A stretch of DNA of 52,039 bases from Candidatus Electrothrix gigas (GCA_022766165.1 QYLO01000015.1:1-52039); one strand, 5' to 3'. Counted from the stretch's first letter, positions 25,495-34,402 are shown. Program-made: numbers and translations. Notes: a model not told the origin generated them from the sequence alone.

Positions 25495-26436
25495 ATGAGT
25501 GACCCTCTGCGTATCGTTTTTATGGGTACCCCTGATTTTGCCGTACCCAGTCTTCATGCCCTGCTTGATTGCCCAGAACAGGTTGTTGGCGTGGTTTGTC
25601 AGCCAGATCGCAAGCAAGGACGTGGCAAAAAGCTTTGTCCGCCACCGGTAAAGGTGCTGGCAGAACAGGCAGGCATACCGATACTCCAGCCCACCTGTAT
25701 CTGTGATGATGCTTTTTTAAACACAATCAGTGCATTGGAACCAGACCTGATCGTGGTCACGGCCTATGGCAGAATCCTGCAAAGTCGACTACTGCATCTG
25801 CCCCGCTTTGGCACGATTAATGTCCACGGTTCCCTTCTCCCCAAATACCGAGGAGCTGCCCCGATTCAATGGGCCATTATCAACGGTGAGACCGAAACTG
25901 GCGTCACTGTCATGCAGATGGATGAAGGCGTGGACACCGGTGATATCCTGCTCCCGCTCAAGATACCAATCACTGCGGAGGACACCAGCGGCACCTTGTT
26001 TGATAAGTTGGCTGACCTCGGCGGTCAGGCCCTGTTTGAGGCGATATCCCGTATCAAGCGAGGTGACTTGCCTCCAACCCCACAGGATGATGCCTTGTCC
26101 TGTCCTGCGCCTATGCTCAACAAGGAGATGGGCCAGCTTGACTGGAGCAAATCTGCACAGGAGCTGCACTGCCTCATTCGTGGACTTGATCCCTGGCCCT
26201 CAGCGTACGGCTTTATTGATAAGCGACGTTTCCGTTTTTTTAAACCCCACGTTATTCCCGGCAAAGTACAGGAAAAACCTGGCACACTCTGCCGGGCGGA
26301 TAAAAAGGGTGTGTTGATAGCCACGGGCAAGGATTATCTCCTGATTCGGGAAATCCAGCCAGAGGGCAAAAAGCGGATGTGTGTCCAGGCCTGCATCTGC
26401 GGGATGAAGCTACCCATTGGAGAACAGTTTTCCTAA
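25495..26436 (+). CDS. fmt: Methionyl-tRNA formyltransferase
   Basis: The 313-residue enzyme transfers formyl from 10-formyltetrahydrofolate to initiator Met-tRNA. The N-terminal GTPDFAVPSL and the folate-site region NVHGSLLPKYRGAAPIQW at about 108-125 are typical, with the catalytic Asn, His and downstream Asp (DEGVDTGD) visible. The C-terminal OB-like domain (about 205-313) ends in ACICGMKLPIGEQF, a little shorter than some members but complete. It is translated just after def and 6 bases before larC. Length is as expected for the family. Confidence 0.96.
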   Translation: MSDPLRIVFMGTPDFAVPSLHALLDCPEQVVGVVCQPDRKQGRGKKLCPPPVKVLAEQAGIPILQPTCICDDAFLNTISALEPDLIVVTAYGRILQSRLLHLPRFGTINVHGSLLPKYRGAAPIQWAIINGETETGVTVMQMDEGVDTGDILLPLKIPITAEDTSGTLFDKLADLGGQALFEAISRIKRGDLPPTPQDDALSCPAPMLNKEMGQLDWSKSAQELHCLIRGLDPWPSAYGFIDKRRFRFFKPHVIPGKVQEKPGTLCRADKKGVLIATGKDYLLIREIQPEGKKRMCVQACICGMKLPIGEQFS

Positions 26437-26442
26437 GCCTGT

Positions 26443-27693
26443 ATGCTCTTGCCAGAAAAAAAAATCTGCTTTCTTGACTGTTTTTCAGGAATCAGTGGTA
26501 ATATGTTCTTAGGTGGTCTGCTCAATGCCGGGCTACCAGAGGACACCCTCAAGAAAACTCTGAGCAAGCTCAAGCTGCCAGGCTGGGAACTGCATTGTTC
26601 CTCAGTCTCCATAGCTGGCTTACAGGGTACCTCAGTGCAGGTGCAGATTGCAGCTCAAGCAAGAGAGAACAGGGTGCGTCGCCATCTATCCGATATTCGA
26701 ACCATCTTGGAGCAATCAGAGCTGGACCCGATCGTTGCGCAACGCTCCCTGGCCGTGTTCACCAGATTGGCTCAGACAGAGGCCCATGTCCACGGCACAG
26801 TTCCTGAAAAAATTCACTTTCATGAAGTGGGTGCCTTGGATGCCATCGTTGATATTGTGGGCGTAGTTGCTGGTCTTCACCTTCTTAGTATAGAGGAGGT
26901 GATATGCTCGCCGCTGCCCATGCCCACTGGTGGCTGGGTCCGTTGTCAACACGGGGATATTCCGTTACCAGCACCAGCGATTTGTGAACTGCTCAAAGGG
27001 GTTTCTCAAGGGGTTCCTGTGTATGGGGTAAATTTGCAGCAAGAGTTGGTTACGCCCACTGGTGCAGCCCTGGTTGCTGAACTCAGTAGCTCGTTTGGCG
27101 TGTTACCACCCATGACCCTGCAAGACATTGGCTACGGCGCAGGAACCATGCAACGCCAGGATGGACGGCCCAACCTGTTGCGTTTGCTGATCGGACAGCA
27201 GCAGACTGTGCAGGAAGCCCAGCAGGTAGAAGTTATTGAAACCCATCTGGACGACTGGAACCCTGAACTCTGGCCCCATGTTGCGGCCAAGCTCATGCAA
27301 GAGGGTGCCTTGGATATCAGCCTTATCCCCATACAGATGAAAAAAGGTCGTCCTGGTTTTCTCCTGCGTCTGCTTGCTGATCCGGCCCAAGCGGCTCATC
27401 TTAAAAATACTCTTCTTAATGAAACCTCGGCCATTGGTCTTCGTTTCCATACAGTGCAGCGCATGACCCTGCCCAGAACGAGCGTTGAGCTGACAACCCC
27501 TTGGGGAACAGTGCGGGCCAAGCAGGTAACAACCTCTCAGGGAGTCAGGATCACCCCGGAGTATGAGGATTGCGCAAAGTTAGCAGAACAACAGGATATT
27601 CCCTTACAAAAAATTTACGCTACGGTTGGAGAGTTGAGCGGTGCTGTTGCCGACCAATCTCATACAACACCGTTGCATAACAGTCCAAGGTAA
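26443..27693 (+). CDS. larC: LarC, nickel-pincer cofactor nickel insertion protein
   Basis: At 416 residues this matches full-length LarC (TIGR00299 family): CFLDCFSGISGNMFLGGLL at the start, HFHEVGALDAIVDIVG around residue 125, and a later ETHLDDWNPELWPHV. In Lactiplantibacillus LarC inserts nickel into the pyridinium pincer cofactor of lactate racemase using CTP; many bacteria carry it without lactate racemase, perhaps for LarA-like enzymes of other sugars or acids. In some species the gene is read through a programmed frameshift; here the frame is continuous. It lies 6 bases after fmt and 2 bases before pgpA. larA, larB and larE are not in the window. Confidence 0.9.
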   Translation: MLLPEKKICFLDCFSGISGNMFLGGLLNAGLPEDTLKKTLSKLKLPGWELHCSSVSIAGLQGTSVQVQIAAQARENRVRRHLSDIRTILEQSELDPIVAQRSLAVFTRLAQTEAHVHGTVPEKIHFHEVGALDAIVDIVGVVAGLHLLSIEEVICSPLPMPTGGWVRCQHGDIPLPAPAICELLKGVSQGVPVYGVNLQQELVTPTGAALVAELSSSFGVLPPMTLQDIGYGAGTMQRQDGRPNLLRLLIGQQQTVQEAQQVEVIETHLDDWNPELWPHVAAKLMQEGALDISLIPIQMKKGRPGFLLRLLADPAQAAHLKNTLLNETSAIGLRFHTVQRMTLPRTSVELTTPWGTVRAKQVTTSQGVRITPEYEDCAKLAEQQDIPLQKIYATVGELSGAVADQSHTTPLHNSPR

Positions 27694-27695
27694 TC

Positions 27696-28154
27696 ATGGA
27701 TAAACTCTTTATGTTCATAGCCACTGGTGCCTACAGTGGTTATCTGCCCAAGGCTCCAGGTACTTGGGGTTCTCTGGTTGGGATCTTGCTCTGGATGGTC
27801 GGCTTACACAGGCTTGATCCTCGTGCCTATGCGATCATGTTGATCGGCATTTTACTCATCGGGACAGTAGCTGCTGGTGCTGCGGAAAAAATTGTCGATC
27901 AAGGTGATCCCGGTCTGGTGGTTATTGACGAAATCCTTGGCCAGCTCATTACGCTGTCTTTGCTCTCTTGGCACCCCTTAACGGCTGTGGTTGGCTTTGC
28001 CCTGTTTCGCTTTTTTGACATCCTTAAGCCCTTTCCAGTTTCTTGGCTTGATCAGCATATTCATGGCGGTTTGGGTATCATGCTGGACGATGTAATGGCT
28101 GGGATCTATGCGCTGCTGGTCTTGCAGGGATTGATCTGGTTGGTGGGGAGCTGA
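27696..28154 (+). CDS. pgpA: Phosphatidylglycerophosphatase A
   Basis: The 152-residue membrane enzyme removes the terminal phosphate of phosphatidylglycerophosphate to give phosphatidylglycerol. The motif SGYLPKAPGTWGSLVGILLW at about 14-33 and the acidic DEILGQLITL at about 76-85 are diagnostic of PgpA. Three to four hydrophobic segments are visible. It begins 2 bases after larC, so it should be translated from the same mRNA. It is the last gene of the def operon before the AT-rich conflict island. Confidence 0.9.
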   Translation: MDKLFMFIATGAYSGYLPKAPGTWGSLVGILLWMVGLHRLDPRAYAIMLIGILLIGTVAAGAAEKIVDQGDPGLVVIDEILGQLITLSLLSWHPLTAVVGFALFRFFDILKPFPVSWLDQHIHGGLGIMLDDVMAGIYALLVLQGLIWLVGS

Positions 28155-28238
28155 AAAGAAAAGGCATGGTGAGAAGTTTTTTTGTAAGTACAAGTTATAA
28201 CGTAGCAACTAACTCTGAAGCAATAAGGAGAATATGAT

Positions 28239-28580
28239 ATGAGCAGACAGTTGATAGAGTTTTCATTAGAAAACGGTAAGTCGGTCTTTGTTGAGGAGCA
28301 ATGCTCCGATGACGTAAGGCGTGGGGAAACCGAAGCATCCAGAATGGGAGATTTTGTTAAAGATAAGATCAAAATGCCATTTAAGGAAGCTATGGAAGCG
28401 ACAAGGGAGGCTACTGAGGTCATTATTCAGCAGATAGACGGTTTGAAAGATTCGCCAAATTGTCCTGAAGAAATAGATGTTGAATTCGGTATTAAACTCG
28501 GCTCTAAGATTGGCGCACCAGTTATATCAAGTCTTGATGGTGAGGTAAATTTGAAAGTTACGCTGAAGTGGAAAAAATGA
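28239..28580 (+). CDS. Trypsin-co-occurring domain protein (Trypco1 / CU044_2847-like)
   Basis: The 113-residue protein reads like the small family found next to trypsin-like proteases in bacterial conflict loci. It begins with a short beta hairpin (LIEFSLENGKSVFVEE), has a long helix (about 45-70) and ends in beta strands that read EIDVEFGIKLGSKIG and GEVNLKVTLKWKK. That two-part beta/helix/beta layout with a glycine-rich turn is what I recall for Trypco1. AAGGAG lies 8 bases before the ATG. Its stop overlaps the start of the protease gene in an ATGA junction, so the two are translationally coupled. Family role is unproved; it is thought to sense or regulate the protease. Confidence 0.75.
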   Translation: MSRQLIEFSLENGKSVFVEEQCSDDVRRGETEASRMGDFVKDKIKMPFKEAMEATREATEVIIQQIDGLKDSPNCPEEIDVEFGIKLGSKIGAPVISSLDGEVNLKVTLKWKK

Positions 28581-29494
28581 ACCGACAAACTGCTTGGAAA
28601 TTTGATAGGTTCTTTGTATGGATACATAACTATCATAAGCAAATTATTGGTGCCGGATTTCTTATAGGTGAAAAGGAGATAGCAACCTGTGCCCATGTTG
28701 TCCGGGCGGCTCTTGGATTAGAATTCACCCCTGTCAACGCACCAAAAGTTGACATTTCTATTTCTTTCCCATTTTTAAAGCAAGATAAATTGTCGGCAAC
28801 TGTGCTTCTTGAAGGATGGGATCAAGAAAAAGATATTGCACTTCTTCGATTGAATGATGATCTGCCCGAGGGTGTCCAACCTACCTGGCTGTCTGATGTT
28901 AAGAAATTAGGGAATCATTCTTTTTGCGTGTATGGATTTCCGGGCAAAACGACCAAAGGTGTTTGGGCTTATGGCACGATAAAAGACCAACGGGAAAATG
29001 GGCAGGTGCAGCTAGAGTCAGCAACAGGATATGCTGTTCAAGGAGGGTTCAGCGGAGGCCCTGTTTTTGATAATGACCTGAAAAAGGTTGTTGGGATGAT
29101 TGTCACATCTGACGAAAGTGTTAGAGTTGCCTCCATGATACCTGTTGATAACCTTACTGGCGTTTGCAGCAGAGCCGGAGTAAATTTTGAATTGGACGAA
29201 GAAAAGGGAGATACGGCGATGAATGAATCTCCAAGAGCCATCTGTGAAAATTGTTTAAAGGTATCGTTTTCTGGAATGCAAAAACAAGAACTGATTTCGA
29301 TAGCTAAAAACAGAATTCCTGATGTAGGAAACGCCATTGAGGAACATCATACTCTTTACAGGATGTTTTCCGATATTCTTGATTACTATCAATGTAATAA
29401 CAATTTTGATGAATTCTGGTTACTAATAAAAGAAAAGAGAGAGAACCAATGGAAAAAATTTTATCCTGAATGGCGAAAATCTGTTCAAATTTAA
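28577..29494 (+). CDS. Trypsin-like serine protease with C-terminal effector-associated domain
   Basis: The start at ATG 28577 overlaps the previous stop (ATGA); a GTG 9 bases earlier is also open. Of 305 residues, about 10-205 form a trypsin-fold protease with the full triad: His40 in TCAHVV, Asp86 in EKDIALL and Ser159 in GFSGGPV. No signal peptide is seen, so it acts in the cytoplasm. Residues about 219-305 are a separate helical domain (SPRAICENCLKVSF, NRIPDVGNAI, FSDILDYY, FWLLIKEKRENQW) that recurs at the start of the next protein. Such a shared tail is the layout of effector-associated domains, which bring proteins of the same conflict system together by like-with-like binding. The natural reading is a protease kept inactive until the system detects a signal, then cleaving host or invader proteins. 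The target is unknown. Confidence 0.85.
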   Translation: MNRQTAWKFDRFFVWIHNYHKQIIGAGFLIGEKEIATCAHVVRAALGLEFTPVNAPKVDISISFPFLKQDKLSATVLLEGWDQEKDIALLRLNDDLPEGVQPTWLSDVKKLGNHSFCVYGFPGKTTKGVWAYGTIKDQRENGQVQLESATGYAVQGGFSGGPVFDNDLKKVVGMIVTSDESVRVASMIPVDNLTGVCSRAGVNFELDEEKGDTAMNESPRAICENCLKVSFSGMQKQELISIAKNRIPDVGNAIEEHHTLYRMFSDILDYYQCNNNFDEFWLLIKEKRENQWKKFYPEWRKSVQI

Positions 29495-29521
29495 TTCATA
29501 TTAATTATTGCGAGATATAAA

Positions 29522-31285
29522 ATGGATAACGAACATTTCGATGAGAATAACTCAATTGAAGATGAAGGGTCTTTCTCTGATAACGCTAATGATGAATCTA
29601 TAGAAGATTCTTGTCTCTCTCCAAGAGAAATATGTGCACTGTGTTTAAAGGTATCATTCTTTGGTACACAAAAACAAGAGTTTATCCTTTTAATTAAAAA
29701 TAGAATTCCTGAAGTAGGAAGCTCAATCGAACATCAAGACAGGATTTATACAATATTTTCCGATATACTTGATTATTATGATAGCAGAGGCAACTTCGAT
29801 GACTTTTGGTTACTAATAAAAGAAGAAAGAAAAAAGCAATGGGAAAATTTTTACCCTAAATGGGAAAAGGCTCTAAAAAAAGAAAATGACAATCCATATC
29901 AACAGGAAGTAAAGAATATCGTAGAACAACAATCTTTTCAGACAAATACTGTTAAGATTGATGATTGGTTCTTCCAGTTGAATAATTCTGTTGTACAAAG
30001 TATGGCAATAACAGCAGCACTATTTCAAGGTGTTGAAAAAAATATATTTAATGAGATGGTGCAGGATGTCCATAAACGAATTTTTCCTCCTACACCGGAA
30101 GTACCAAAGAATGAACTATCCTCAGAAGAAAGCAAAGAGGACTCGGAGCAGCAAAAAGAAGAACAAGTCCCCTCTGCACCTCCTCAATTAGAAAATGAAC
30201 TTAATCAATTTCAGATGGCGGGACTCAAGTTCATTTTAGACAAGAGAAACAGCGATTATGGGTTAACAGATGTTGAAGTTGTTATTTTTGAATATAATAA
30301 TTACCAGACTGAGCTACTGAAGCTGATTAGGAATAACCTTTATTCAAAGCAACCTGCTCTGTTCGAGTTTATCGGATCGCTTGCAGATGATGACAGTTCA
30401 GAGAAACGTTTATTTGCTATCAATGCCGTGATAGCTCTCTCTGAAACACATCTTTTTCAAGATTTATTAGGTAATATCATTAGAAATTGGGCAAAAACAG
30501 AAAGCTATTATACGCATCAAGCAACAGCCCTCGCTTTATCGGGGATACTCCTTCAAAGAAGGCTGGAACATGAAATTTTGGCATTGCTGAATAGTTGGTT
30601 GAAAACAGGAACGAGCATATTCCTTAACATAACCAGCATGTTTACTTATTATCTCATAGCTGATAAATTTCCAGATCAAGCGTTGATAGCTATCGCACAT
30701 ATCTCAGAAAAGTTACTGACTGCTCTACATCTCTCAAAAAAAGATAAGATTACTTTTTCCCGTAAGAGTCTTGATATTGCTTTTAGAGTGTATCAAAACG
30801 ACAGATCAACATTTATCTCCTATCTTTATAAATGGATAAAAGATGACAGAACCCTGCTACGCCAGCAAGCTGCTATGTATTTCTTCCGTTTTATAGACCT
30901 TGACGATGCTGTAACAGATCAGGCTAGCAGAGAGAAAATTGTCGTAATTATTTTTAATTTGTGGGAGAAGTCTAACATTCCAAAGCACCTTAAAGTTCAG
31001 GAGGATACAACAGGTAGGGTTGAAAGCTGGGCAAAGGAAGCTCTGGTTGCTTGGGAAAATGATGACTTTGACTCGTTTGAATCTTATCGCAAGCTGTTTC
31101 ATGATTTATATCAAAAATATAAAGAGGAATGCCAGACAAACAAGACCTGTCGTGTAAACCGGCTTGAGTACCACTTGCAAAGATGGGAAAAACGCAGGAT
31201 ATGGGAGCTTAAACGGGCTGAGAAGAGAGGGGTGCCAAGCAGTAAACAATCTAGTTTTGATATGTTGCGTCCGGAATCGGCTTAA
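29522..31285 (+). CDS. Effector-associated domain plus helical (HEAT-like) repeat protein
   Basis: The 587-residue protein has an acidic start, then the same domain as the protease tail at about residues 32-118 (SPREICALCLKVSF, NRIPEVGSSIE, FSDILDYY, FWLLIKEERKKQW). The two copies agree at about 60 percent by eye, and their DNA is also similar. A charged linker follows (about 175-205). From about 210 to 560 there are paired amphipathic helices with no catalytic motif (ALALSGILLQRRLEHEI, LYKWIKDDRTLLRQQAAMYF), like HEAT or armadillo-type solenoids. Such a solenoid could sense a signal and activate the protease by domain pairing. It is 27 bases after the protease gene. No nucleotide-binding motif is present, so this is not a STAND ATPase. 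Function beyond this is inference. Confidence 0.75.
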   Translation: MDNEHFDENNSIEDEGSFSDNANDESIEDSCLSPREICALCLKVSFFGTQKQEFILLIKNRIPEVGSSIEHQDRIYTIFSDILDYYDSRGNFDDFWLLIKEERKKQWENFYPKWEKALKKENDNPYQQEVKNIVEQQSFQTNTVKIDDWFFQLNNSVVQSMAITAALFQGVEKNIFNEMVQDVHKRIFPPTPEVPKNELSSEESKEDSEQQKEEQVPSAPPQLENELNQFQMAGLKFILDKRNSDYGLTDVEVVIFEYNNYQTELLKLIRNNLYSKQPALFEFIGSLADDDSSEKRLFAINAVIALSETHLFQDLLGNIIRNWAKTESYYTHQATALALSGILLQRRLEHEILALLNSWLKTGTSIFLNITSMFTYYLIADKFPDQALIAIAHISEKLLTALHLSKKDKITFSRKSLDIAFRVYQNDRSTFISYLYKWIKDDRTLLRQQAAMYFFRFIDLDDAVTDQASREKIVVIIFNLWEKSNIPKHLKVQEDTTGRVESWAKEALVAWENDDFDSFESYRKLFHDLYQKYKEECQTNKTCRVNRLEYHLQRWEKRRIWELKRAEKRGVPSSKQSSFDMLRPESA

Positions 31286-31345
31286 TTCTAATGAGCTGAT
31301 TTATACTCGCAAAGATATAGATTTTAAATTTTCTGGAGGTTAAAA

Positions 31346-32509
31346 ATGGCAATCACAAATTATTTGGCTGAACTTCAGGCTACAAGAACCTATAAGGAGG
31401 GAGTGATTACTACTCAAGAATATAATTTTATCAGTAAGTTTGGCGGAATATACAGGAAATTACCAGAGATACCAAAACCAGATGACGATAGACATATTAT
31501 TGTTATGGAAATGCTCGGTGATCAACCTAACATATACGGGGTGTTGAGTGATCCTAAAATGACAATTAGCACCAAAAGTACTGATGCAAACAGGCTATTA
31601 TTTATTTTTGTTAAAATAAAGCCTGGTGTTCTTAGAGTACCTTCCCCAGAAAAAGGATACCAATTAGGGGATGGTCATCATATCAATGCCACTTTTGACA
31701 TTACTTATCGTATAACTGATGTTAAAAATTTTTGGAGTAGCGCTCAAGATCCAGTATCAGCATTGGAAACTACTATAGCAGACGAGGCAAGAAATTATTT
31801 TTCTAGTGTTACAAGTAATTATTTAGTCAAGGCACCTGCTGATTTAAAGAAAACTTTAGAAAGTCATATAGATGCTGAGATTAAGAGGATAAAGAAAACT
31901 CTCGAAGAAAGTATTAGAGACAATTTAAATGATAACAATTTAGGAGATGACCTAGTATCAGGAATTGAAATCATGAAAGTCAATGCTGTAATACAACTAA
32001 GTGATACTCTGAATAATCTGCTAAAAAAATTGCATGATAAAATTTTTGGTACAGGAAAGGCTGTTGATACAATCACTGACAATGATGTAGATGAAATTCT
32101 CAGAGCAAAAATAGACGAACGAATTGATGAGGATAAAACTTTTGCACCCTATAGTTTACGTGATGTTATTATGTCATTAGACACAGGGTTGCTAGAGAAT
32201 TTTTATTGCATGGATTGGAGTGGTGCGATGCGGAAAGTGCATGATGAGTTGTCAAAACAGAAAAAAGCGCACCTTGAAGAGCAAAACAAAACACTGATTG
32301 ATGAATATGAAAAACGATTAATCAAAGCCAAAGAACTAGAACTGGATGAACGGCATATTCTGGATTTAGAGGATAAGCTTGCTAAATTGTTAATGCAAGA
32401 TCCAGCTGATACCTTCCAAAGGACGTCAAATAATCAGTTTCTACAGCAGAGAATAGATTTAACTGTAAGTAATGCGCAACTTCTCAGTGATGATTCTCAG
32501 GAGCAGTAG
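31346..32509 (+). CDS. SPFH/Band-7-like protein of the conflict island
   Basis: The 387-residue protein has no membrane segment. Residues about 40-240 contain strands and a helix in SPFH/Band-7 style: LLFIFVKIKPGVLRV, then INATFDITYRITDVKNFW, and SALETTIADEARNYF, where Band-7 proteins usually read VRYRI..P..F and L...V...LR. A helical region with KIDERIDEDK follows, then a long coiled coil (about 300-350). In stomatin-type proteins this fold forms large membrane-associated rings. Here the membrane anchor may be supplied by the next gene. A GGAGG 5 bases before the ATG supports the start. The SPFH call is a fold-level guess. Confidence 0.5.
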   Translation: MAITNYLAELQATRTYKEGVITTQEYNFISKFGGIYRKLPEIPKPDDDRHIIVMEMLGDQPNIYGVLSDPKMTISTKSTDANRLLFIFVKIKPGVLRVPSPEKGYQLGDGHHINATFDITYRITDVKNFWSSAQDPVSALETTIADEARNYFSSVTSNYLVKAPADLKKTLESHIDAEIKRIKKTLEESIRDNLNDNNLGDDLVSGIEIMKVNAVIQLSDTLNNLLKKLHDKIFGTGKAVDTITDNDVDEILRAKIDERIDEDKTFAPYSLRDVIMSLDTGLLENFYCMDWSGAMRKVHDELSKQKKAHLEEQNKTLIDEYEKRLIKAKELELDERHILDLEDKLAKLLMQDPADTFQRTSNNQFLQQRIDLTVSNAQLLSDDSQEQ

Positions 32510-32628
32510 TACTGCTGCACCCTATTTTTTCGTTCTCGGTTCCGAAAACAGCAAGTATAGAAACATCTATTGTATGTTATAGAGGTTGCTTAATATTTAA
32601 CTAAGAAGAACTTTAACTTGCTATTATT

Positions 32629-33579
32629 ATGATCTATATATTGTCTTTTTGCATTGCAATTGTTGCTATTACTATAACAAAATTTGCTGTACCGTTCATA
32701 CTTTCCAGAGCGAGAATTTCTCATCATTTAGTAGCAACAGTTAATTTTTTTCTGAATATTGCTGTATTATTATCGACATTTTTTGTTTTGTTTTTCTTGC
32801 TACATTTTTCTGGTGTTATAGATAATACTAATGATATTGAAGGAGAACAGCACGAAACAACAACTCATACACTTGAAAATAAAAAAGATTCTAATACCAG
32901 TAAATTGCAAGATAAGTTGGCTAAAGGGAAGGAAGATGAACGAATAGAGCAAGAACGTTTGAAAGCAGAAAATGAGCGTCAGCGTATTGAGCTTGAAAAA
33001 CAACGCTTATTAGCTGAAAAGAAAGAGCGTGAACGGATAGAAAAAGAACGTTTACAGTTGGAAGCAGAAAATGAGCGTCAGCGTATTGAGCTTGAAAAAC
33101 AACGCTTATTAGCTGAAAAGAAAGAGCATGAACGGATAGAAAAAGAACGTTTACAGTTGGAAGCAGAAAAGGAACGGCGGCGTATTGAGCTTGAAAAACA
33201 ACGACGCCTATTAGCTGAGAAGAAAGAGCGTGAACGAATAGAAAAAGAACGTTTGAAAGCAGAAAAGGAACGGCGGCGGCGTATTGAGCGTGCAAAACAA
33301 CGACGTCGATTAGCTGAGAAGAAAGAGCGGGAACGAAGAAAAAAAGAACGTTTGAAAGCAAAAAAGAAAAGTCCCTGCGAAAAAATACAAGACTCTTTAG
33401 ATAAGAGATCTCTTAACGATGCTATAAGAACGTTGGGTAACAATATGATTGTTTTGTATAACAAACAAGGTGTTCCTTGTTATATTATTCCAAATGGCAT
33501 AAAGGACGGATATATAAAGTATCAAATTGAACAAGCAGGAAACTCGGCACTTTGCTTTTACAAAGAACGCATTAGGTAG
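32629..33579 (+). CDS. Two-segment membrane protein with long repeated coiled coil
   Basis: The 316-residue product has membrane segments at about 2-25 (YILSFCIAIVAITITKFAV) and 40-64 (FFLNIAVLLSTFFVLFFLLHF). Residues about 100-246 are a Glu/Arg/Lys coiled coil made from four near-copies of a 33-residue unit (RIELEKQRLLAEKKERERIE), arising from a 99-bp DNA repeat. The last 70 residues (CEKIQDSLDKRSLNDAIR, VLYNKQGVPCYIIP) form a small globular domain. Coiled coils of this composition are straight single helices that act as rulers or spacers. It is 119 bases after the SPFH-like gene and may tether that protein's complex to the membrane. No family name is recognised. Confidence 0.65.
   Translation: MIYILSFCIAIVAITITKFAVPFILSRARISHHLVATVNFFLNIAVLLSTFFVLFFLLHFSGVIDNTNDIEGEQHETTTHTLENKKDSNTSKLQDKLAKGKEDERIEQERLKAENERQRIELEKQRLLAEKKERERIEKERLQLEAENERQRIELEKQRLLAEKKEHERIEKERLQLEAEKERRRIELEKQRRLLAEKKERERIEKERLKAEKERRRRIERAKQRRRLAEKKERERRKKERLKAKKKSPCEKIQDSLDKRSLNDAIRTLGNNMIVLYNKQGVPCYIIPNGIKDGYIKYQIEQAGNSALCFYKERIR
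32971..33368. repeat. Tandem repeats of about 99 bp inside a coding region
   Basis: Units begin at 32971, 33070, 33169 and 33265 (spacing 99, 99 and 96 bases). The first two are nearly identical, starting AATGAGCGTCAGCGTATTGA; the third and fourth have drifted to AAGGAACGGCGGCG. All spacings are multiples of three, so gain or loss of units keeps the frame. Confidence 0.9.
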
Positions 33580-33628
33580 ATAACATCAAAAGCTCAGTGT
33601 TGAGGTACAAGTCTAAAGGAGATAGGTG

Positions 33629-34402
33629 ATGCCCTCTCTACTTGAAGTAAATAACATGACCCATTATTTTGGTGGGCTACGTGCCGTTCATGGCTTTAAC
33701 CTGCAGATTGAACCGGGCCAGATCCACGGCTTAATCGGCCCTAACGGAGCAGGGAAGACCACAGTGTTTAACCTGATCACTGGCGTGCATACGCCCACTG
33801 CGGGGACGCTCACCCTTGCGGGAAAAGATATCAAGGGTAAAGAACCGCATTATATTGCCTCAATCGGGATTGGCAGAACCTTTCAAAACCTGTTGCTCTG
33901 GCGGCATTTAAACGTGCTGGACCATATCCGACTGGCTCATTATTCGCAACTCAGCTACAGTCTGTTTGACGCCTTTTTCGCTACCCCAGCCTGTCGTGGT
34001 CAGGAAAAGCAGGTCAAGGAGCATTGCTACCAACTCATGGAGACCTTTGACATCAGCCAGTTTGCCGACCATATTGTGGGCAACCTGCCATACGGAGCGC
34101 AACGGCGGGTGGAGATGGCTCGGGCGATGGCGACCAAACCAAAGATTCTTTTTCTGGATGAGCCCACTGCTGGCATGACTCCGGATGAGTTGGGCCGCAT
34201 GATTGAAATTATTCGCCAGGTTCATCAAGAATTCGGGGTTGCCATCTTTTTGATAGAGCATCGGATGAAGTTTGTTATGGAACTCTGCGAGGCCATTCAG
34301 GTTCTTGTGTTTGGCGAGGTTATTGCCCAAGGACCACCACAAAGCATTCAGAACGACCCCAAGGTCATTGAAGCCTATCTTGGCACGGAGAATATTCATT
34401 AA
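33629..34402 (+). CDS. livG: Branched-chain amino-acid-type ABC transporter ATPase LivG
   Basis: ATG at 33629 is preceded by AAAGGAG; the frame also begins at GTG 33626. The 257-residue ATPase has Walker A GPNGAGKTT at about 36-44, Q-loop in IGRTFQN, a signature in NLPYGAQRRVEMARAM (with PYGAQRR in place of LSGGQ..) and Walker B ILFLDEPTAGM. The LPYGAQRR form and the length match LivG. It is 50 bases after the conflict-island membrane gene and shares one base with livF. The LivH, LivM and binding-protein genes are not in the window, so its partners must lie elsewhere or the set is split by the island. Confidence 0.85.
   Translation: MPSLLEVNNMTHYFGGLRAVHGFNLQIEPGQIHGLIGPNGAGKTTVFNLITGVHTPTAGTLTLAGKDIKGKEPHYIASIGIGRTFQNLLLWRHLNVLDHIRLAHYSQLSYSLFDAFFATPACRGQEKQVKEHCYQLMETFDISQFADHIVGNLPYGAQRRVEMARAMATKPKILFLDEPTAGMTPDELGRMIEIIRQVHQEFGVAIFLIEHRMKFVMELCEAIQVLVFGEVIAQGPPQSIQNDPKVIEAYLGTENIH

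Noticed and set aside
32921..33361. 146-codon minus-strand ORF with internal repeats
   Set aside because: It only mirrors the 99-bp repeats of the coiled-coil gene; the sense frame has a coherent membrane-plus-coiled-coil product.
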